This document shows positions 6,504 through 9,649 of a DNA stretch of 9,649 nt, in pieces (positions within the stretch are counted from its first letter, which is position 1; every line of letters starts with the position of its first letter). The notes beneath the pieces are model-generated. The model saw nothing but the letters and a program-made list of their open reading frames with translations, was not told the origin of the DNA and did not search any database. Both the position numbers and the translations under genes were made by a program. The DNA lies in assembly GCA_049700195.1 (NCBI GenBank), contig JBNAVY010000060.1, positions 1-9,649 of the forward strand, read 5' to 3'. The DNA is from JBNAVY01 sp049700195 (GTDB taxonomy: Bacteria > Bacillota > Thermoanaerobacteria > Thermoanaerobacterales > Thermoanaerobacteraceae).

Positions 6504-6530
6504 TATAATATGTAAAATATTTATTTGAGT
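6504..6530 (-). promoter_or_regulatory. Possible sigma-K-type (late sporulation) promoter of the GH18 gene
   Basis: On the minus strand CATATTATA (6512-6504) fits the sigma-K -10 pattern CATAnnnTA. An AC dinucleotide lies 16 bases upstream (6530-6529), within about one base of the usual spacing. The predicted start near 6497 leaves a short leader with the GGGGG binding site. CATATTAT also resembles the sigma-E -10, but the expected ATA at -35 is missing. The match is short and the region AT-rich. Confidence 0.35.
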
Positions 6531-6683
6531 GAAAGAATTAGTTGAAATCAATAAAAAAATTTAAAAGTAAATTTATTACAGATTGATTTAAAATAGTTAC
6601 GGCGGTTTTTTTGATAATTTTCTAATTAATAAATTTTAGTTAATATAAGTTTATATTATTTATTATTTTTAGTATTTTATTTT

Positions 6684-6730
6684 AAAAAAATTTAGCATAA
6701 AAAACATACTTAATTAATATGTTCTTTATG
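6684..6730 (-). terminator. Terminator of the polysaccharide deacetylase gene
   Basis: On the minus strand CATAAAGAACATA (6730-6718) pairs fully with TATGTTTTTTATG (6708-6696), 13 pairs including one G-T, around a 9-base loop. It is followed by CTAAATTTTTTT. It begins 10 bases after the stop codon. The stem is AT-rich but long, and the T tract is clear. The remaining 6531-6683 spacer is AT-rich with one isolated GC patch (ACGGCGG, 6599-6605) that I cannot explain. Confidence 0.7.
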
Positions 6731-6740
6731 TGATGGGATT

Positions 6741-7865
6741 TTATGGTGTAGTTATGGCTGTATTATCTGATTGCTGTTTTTGATTTTCATTATTTTCTGT
6801 GATTATGTTTTTATTATAGTTTAAAAGTTCAGATACGGTAACAAAGCTATAACCTTTTTCTTTTAATTTTATAATTAGTTGCGGAAGAGCTGCTAAAGTA
6901 TTTGGTTTACCTTCATGCATGAGAATTACTGAACCATCTTTTACATGATTTAAAACACGATTTACAACACTTTGAACTCCAGGAGATTGCCAGTCATCTG
7001 GGTCTACATTCCAGAGAACTACATTAAGGCCTAAAGCATCAGATATTTCCAGTAAAGTTTTATTATATGCACCATAAGGAGGTCTAAAAAGTGTTGGTTT
7101 TTCACTTGTAGCATCAACAACAATTTTTTGATTTTTGTACAATTCATCTACGATTTGTTCTGGTTTTAATTTAGTCATGTTAAAATGACTATATGAATGA
7201 AGACCAATTTCATTTCCATTTTCGGAAATATATTTTAATAATTTTGGGTATTTCTCTGCGTTTTTACCAATAACAAAGAAAGTTGCTTTTATATCTAAAC
7301 TTTTTAGTATATCGACATATTTTTGTGTGTATTCATAGGATGGGCCATCATCAAATGTCAGAGCAACAACTTTTCCTGCATTGTTATTAAAACCGAAAAC
7401 TTTCAAATGAAAAGGAATAGGAGGACCAAACAAATCATCTTTTTCTGGTCTTTGTACAAGATTTATTATATAATTACTATAATCTGTATTGTTAGTATTT
7501 TCTGAAATGTTTGTTTCATTATTATTTGATATACTATTTTGTTCAGGTTTTTCCTCTAAGGAATTTTTATTATTATTAACATTTATTTTATTATCTTCTT
7601 TAGAAACAAAAGTGTTATTTGAATCTTTCAAAGAACTATTTTCTGAAGAATTTGTATTTTTTATTTTTTTTGGTGGTATAAGGTCTGCGCTAATAGGAGT
7701 TTGTTCCTTATTTTTGTCTATGGTATTTGCAACGGTTGTTTTTATATAATTATTATTGAAGTATATATATGTAAATACTCCAGAACAAATAATTATTAAC
7801 AAAAGAAAAATTGTTGTTATGGTGTATAATAATTTATTTTTTTTACTACGTTTTTTCCTTATCAC
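6741..7865 (-). CDS. Membrane-anchored polysaccharide deacetylase (NodB domain, CE4 family)
   Basis: This 374-residue envelope enzyme is expected to remove N-acetyl groups from peptidoglycan or another wall glycan outside the membrane. A basic start (MIRKKRSKKNK) and a hydrophobic segment at about 12-35 act as signal anchor. Residues 40-135 are a low-complexity linker rich in Asn, Ser, Glu and Lys, and the NodB domain fills about 160-355. CE4 motifs are TFDDGP with Asp172/Asp173, HSYSH with His223/His227, RPPYG (261-265), DPDDW (288-292) and ILMHEG with His317, where most relatives have HD. An in-frame ATG at 7874 would add three residues, but AAGGGG abuts it with no spacing. GTG 7865 is preferred because AAGGGGATGA is then suitably spaced. 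The gene has its own extended -10 promoter and a terminator. Confidence 0.9.
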   Translation of the reverse strand: MIRKKRSKKNKLLYTITTIFLLLIIICSGVFTYIYFNNNYIKTTVANTIDKNKEQTPISADLIPPKKIKNTNSSENSSLKDSNNTFVSKEDNKINVNNNKNSLEEKPEQNSISNNNETNISENTNNTDYSNYIINLVQRPEKDDLFGPPIPFHLKVFGFNNNAGKVVALTFDDGPSYEYTQKYVDILKSLDIKATFFVIGKNAEKYPKLLKYISENGNEIGLHSYSHFNMTKLKPEQIVDELYKNQKIVVDATSEKPTLFRPPYGAYNKTLLEISDALGLNVVLWNVDPDDWQSPGVQSVVNRVLNHVKDGSVILMHEGKPNTLAALPQLIIKLKEKGYSFVTVSELLNYNKNIITENNENQKQQSDNTAITTP

Positions 7866-7889
7866 GTTTTTCATCCCCTTGTTGAATAT

Positions 7890-7898
7890 ATTATACCA
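7890..7898 (-). promoter_or_regulatory. Extended -10 promoter of the deacetylase gene
   Basis: On the minus strand TGGTATAAT combines a TGn extension with a perfect TATAAT (7895-7890). No -35 match is present. Transcription would start near 7883, giving a leader of only about 17 bases to GTG 7865. That leaves room for the ribosome binding site before the GTG but not before the ATG at 7874. Confidence 0.55.
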
Positions 7899-7908
7899 CT
7901 TTATTTAT

Positions 7909-7942
7909 TAACATTTATTAAATTTATGTTACATTTTTGTAA
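7909..7942. repeat. Overlapping inverted repeats upstream of the deacetylase promoter
   Basis: TAACAT (7909-7914) and ATGTTA (7926-7931) form 6-base arms 11 bases apart. Overlapping the second arm, TTACA (7929-7933), TTTT, TGTAA (7938-7942) forms another inverted repeat. They cover the -35 position and the bases above it, where a regulator could bind. Chance cannot be excluded in such AT-rich DNA. The rest of 7943-8034 shows no hairpin terminator for the permease gene and no small gene. Confidence 0.25.
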
Positions 7943-8034
7943 TATTTGGTGTGAATTTGTACCATTTTGAGATAATATAATTTATTGTTTTCAGAATTAT
8001 AGACGTTTGAAAATTAATAGTGTTTCTACAATGT

Positions 8035-9363
8035 TTAATTCTTTTGCCATTTATTAAATAAATCTAATTTATTTGCGATGAAATATGCTAAAATCAAAAA
8101 AGTTAAAATTAACAGTCCGCCAAAAAATCCGATGGCTTGTTTTGGAACAAATACAGAAGAAAATAAAACAATACCTATTAAAAATATTGTTATCCACTGC
8201 ATAAATGACGAGGTGGAATAATTCATTTTAGGCTTATATTTAATAAATGTATATAATATAATAATCCAGTTAAAAAATTGTATAAATCCTGTTGCACTTG
8301 TTATATATTCATAAACGTCTTTAGGGAGTATATACGATAAAATTATTGCTATTAGTAATCCTGTACTGCTTAAAAAAAGGGCATACAAAGGAACATCTCT
8401 TTTTGTTTTTACAGTTAAAAATGATGGTGCAAATCTTCCTTTTCCAAGGGAATATAAAACTTGTGTTACTGCATACATTGCTCCATTCATTGTAGTTAGA
8501 GCTGACGTAAGTATTACAAAATTCATTATTGAAGCTATATAAGGAATTTCTATAAAGGATAGAAGTTTTATAAAGGGGCTCTCTTTAATAGAAATACTTT
8601 CCCATGGTACTATAATTAGTAATATTGAAATAGAAGAAATATACAGTGTAGTTAACAAAATGATTATATATTTTACTGCAATAGGAGTATATTTTTCTGG
8701 ATTTTTTGTTTTAACTGCCGACATGGCTACGACTTCAATACCTCCAAAAGGGATTAAAGACATAAGCATAGCACCTAAAAAACCTTTTATACCATGAGGT
8801 GCAAATCCACCATAGACATAAAGGTTTTTTATACTCGCAGCAGGCATTTTTATATTAAATCCCAATATTATGAGGATACCTATTAGTACAATCAAAGATA
8901 AAGCTGTTATTTTTATAATCGAAAATAATGATTCTATTTTTCCAAAATTTTTTGTGCCCATAATATTTATAGTTATTACTAATCCTGAATATAAGAGTGC
9001 AAATATCCATAATGGTATATCTTCAAACCAAAATTTTGTGAATATAGCTGATGCGGTAACTTCACTGGACATTATAAAAACTCCTGCTGTCCAATACACC
9101 CAACCACTCATGAATCCACCAAGGTCACCTAAAGCTTCATTAGCATATACTCTGAAAGAGCCTTCAACAGGCTTAAAAATTATCATTTTAGATAAAGAAT
9201 AGAAAACTTGCGACATTATAAATGATGATAAGATATAATCTAGGATTACAATTGGCCCTGCTGTGTGAATTGCAATGCCACTAGCCAGGAAAAAACCTGC
9301 TCCTAATATTCCGCCAACACCTATAAAAACTAATTCATTAACTGTTAGTAAATTTTTATCCAT
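8035..9363 (-). CDS. Amino-acid permease, APC superfamily
   Basis: The 442-residue integral membrane transporter has about 12 hydrophobic segments and probably imports an amino acid in symport with a cation. The first helix carries GVGGILGAGFF (15-25), the glycine-rich unwound motif of APC transporters that contacts the substrate backbone, followed by the conserved AGP. Later come VYWTAGVFIMSSE and, in the sixth-helix region, PFGGIEVVAMSAVKTKNPEK, close to the family's FxGxE...NP pattern. The substrate cannot be read from sequence. The frame is open for 13 more codons upstream, but ATG 9363 is chosen because GGAGGTG lies 5 bases before it. The gene is divergent from the truncated gene at the right edge. 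No terminator follows, so some read-through toward the deacetylase gene is possible. Confidence 0.92.
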   Translation of the reverse strand: MDKNLLTVNELVFIGVGGILGAGFFLASGIAIHTAGPIVILDYILSSFIMSQVFYSLSKMIIFKPVEGSFRVYANEALGDLGGFMSGWVYWTAGVFIMSSEVTASAIFTKFWFEDIPLWIFALLYSGLVITINIMGTKNFGKIESLFSIIKITALSLIVLIGILIILGFNIKMPAASIKNLYVYGGFAPHGIKGFLGAMLMSLIPFGGIEVVAMSAVKTKNPEKYTPIAVKYIIILLTTLYISSISILLIIVPWESISIKESPFIKLLSFIEIPYIASIMNFVILTSALTTMNGAMYAVTQVLYSLGKGRFAPSFLTVKTKRDVPLYALFLSSTGLLIAIILSYILPKDVYEYITSATGFIQFFNWIIILYTFIKYKPKMNYSTSSFMQWITIFLIGIVLFSSVFVPKQAIGFFGGLLILTFLILAYFIANKLDLFNKWQKN

Positions 9364-9368
9364 AAAAG

Positions 9369-9375
9369 CACCTCC
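9369..9375 (-). promoter_or_regulatory. Ribosome binding site fixing the permease start at 9363
   Basis: On the minus strand GGAGGTG precedes the ATG at 9363 by 5 bases. The longer in-frame start at 9402 would place this site inside the coding sequence. Confidence 0.85.
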
Positions 9376-9416
9376 ATAAATTTTCCTAATTATTATTAAC
9401 AAATTTAGTCCACTTT

Positions 9417-9422
9417 ATTATA
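9417..9422 (-). promoter_or_regulatory. Possible -10 of the permease promoter
   Basis: A perfect TATAAT lies on the minus strand with a weak TACACT 16 bases upstream. The predicted leader is about 47 bases. It is immediately next to the -35 of the divergent plus-strand promoter. Confidence 0.35.
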
Positions 9423-9451
9423 TTGCAAAACTAAAGTCAGTGTAGTAGAAT
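9423..9451 (+). promoter_or_regulatory. Vegetative promoter of the right-edge gene
   Basis: TTGCAA (9423-9428), a 17-base gap and TAGAAT (9446-9451) make one of the best sigma-A-type promoter matches in the window. It drives the plus-strand gene starting at 9486 with a leader of about 28 bases that includes AGGGGGAG. Confidence 0.55.
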
Positions 9452-9485
9452 TTAATATTATATATTTTAATATAGGGGGAGTAGA

Positions 9486-9649
9486 ATGAAATTTGATTTA
9501 TTGAGTAAAAAGGAAAAAATATATGTTTTTACTATTTGTTTTTTCCTCTTATTTTTAATTACATTAGTATTTTTTGTCTTTTTTTTAGATATAAATAAAA
9601 ACAGTATAGACATTTTTGAAACATTTACAGGTTGGATTGCATATATATT
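9486..9649 (+). CDS. Membrane protein, N-terminal part only (cut by the window edge)
   Basis: ATG 9486 is preceded by AGGGGGAG (9474-9481), 4 bases away, and by a good promoter. The frame stays open for 54 codons to the window edge. The visible part begins MKFDLLSKKEKIYVF, continues with one strongly hydrophobic segment at about residues 14-34 (rich in Phe, Leu and Ile), then DINKNSIDIFETFTGWIAYI, where a second hydrophobic stretch may begin. This could be a small membrane protein, a transporter or a sensor. No family can be recognised from so little sequence. It is divergent from the permease gene. Confidence 0.7.
   Translation, partial: MKFDLLSKKEKIYVFTICFFLLFLITLVFFVFFLDINKNSIDIFETFTGWIAYI

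Noticed and set aside
6599..6613. ACGGCGG followed by seven T as a plus-strand terminator
   Set aside because: No complementary arm exists upstream, so no hairpin forms, and no plus-strand gene ends there.
7489..7749. Plus-strand 86-codon frame opposite the deacetylase linker
   Set aside because: It is the antisense of an Asn/Lys-rich linker, giving a Phe/Leu-rich artefact that looks membrane-like but has no start signals.
8870..9202. Plus-strand 110-codon frame opposite the permease
   Set aside because: It is antisense to a strongly supported APC transporter and has no recognisable motifs or binding site.
9364..9402. Longer permease N-terminus starting at 9402
   Set aside because: The strong GGAGGTG at 9375-9369 selects ATG 9363, and the extra 13 residues do not resemble APC N-termini.

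Overview
The window reads as chromosomal DNA of a low-GC, Gram-positive, probably spore-forming Firmicute. The gene families (SppA, YwlG/UPF0340, an S-layer-homology YcdB/YcdC protein, a YaaH/SleL-type GH18 enzyme and a NodB deacetylase), the AGGAGG-type ribosome binding sites and the very AT-rich spacers fit an anaerobic clostridial lineage such as the Thermoanaerobacterales. The genus is inference, not something the sequence proves. No phage, transposon, CRISPR array, rRNA or tRNA was seen.

Left part (1-3350). sppA, a membrane-anchored signal-peptide peptidase, has its start inside what may be the end of an upstream gene. Downstream on the same strand lies a putative zinc metalloprotease with an HEIGH motif (DUF2268-like) whose 5' end is unclear and may be frameshifted. 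A 16-bp stem separates this gene from a convergent Fe/Mn superoxide dismutase gene, which is richer in G+C than its surroundings. The SOD gene and ywlG (UPF0340) diverge from a shared 207-base spacer with an extended -10 promoter on each side. ywlG ends at a perfect 18-bp palindrome that also serves the next, convergent gene.

Middle part (3348-7900), all on the minus strand: a secreted two-module YcdB/PepSY protein with C-terminal SLH repeats, a leaderless GH18 glycosidase, and a membrane-anchored polysaccharide deacetylase. These three share a cell-envelope/spore-wall theme. They look like separate transcription units: each has its own candidate promoter, the deacetylase has its own terminator, and the GH18 gene has a sigma-K-like promoter.

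Right part (7900-9649): an amino-acid permease of the APC superfamily on the minus strand, then a divergent membrane-protein gene on the plus strand cut by the window edge, with a good promoter between them.

Overall this is an ordinary housekeeping and cell-surface region. I found no convincing new multi-gene system. The points most worth a second look are the broken-looking start of the metalloprotease gene, the altered active-site surroundings of the SOD, the internally duplicated YcdB-SLH protein, and the sporulation-type promoter on the GH18 gene.
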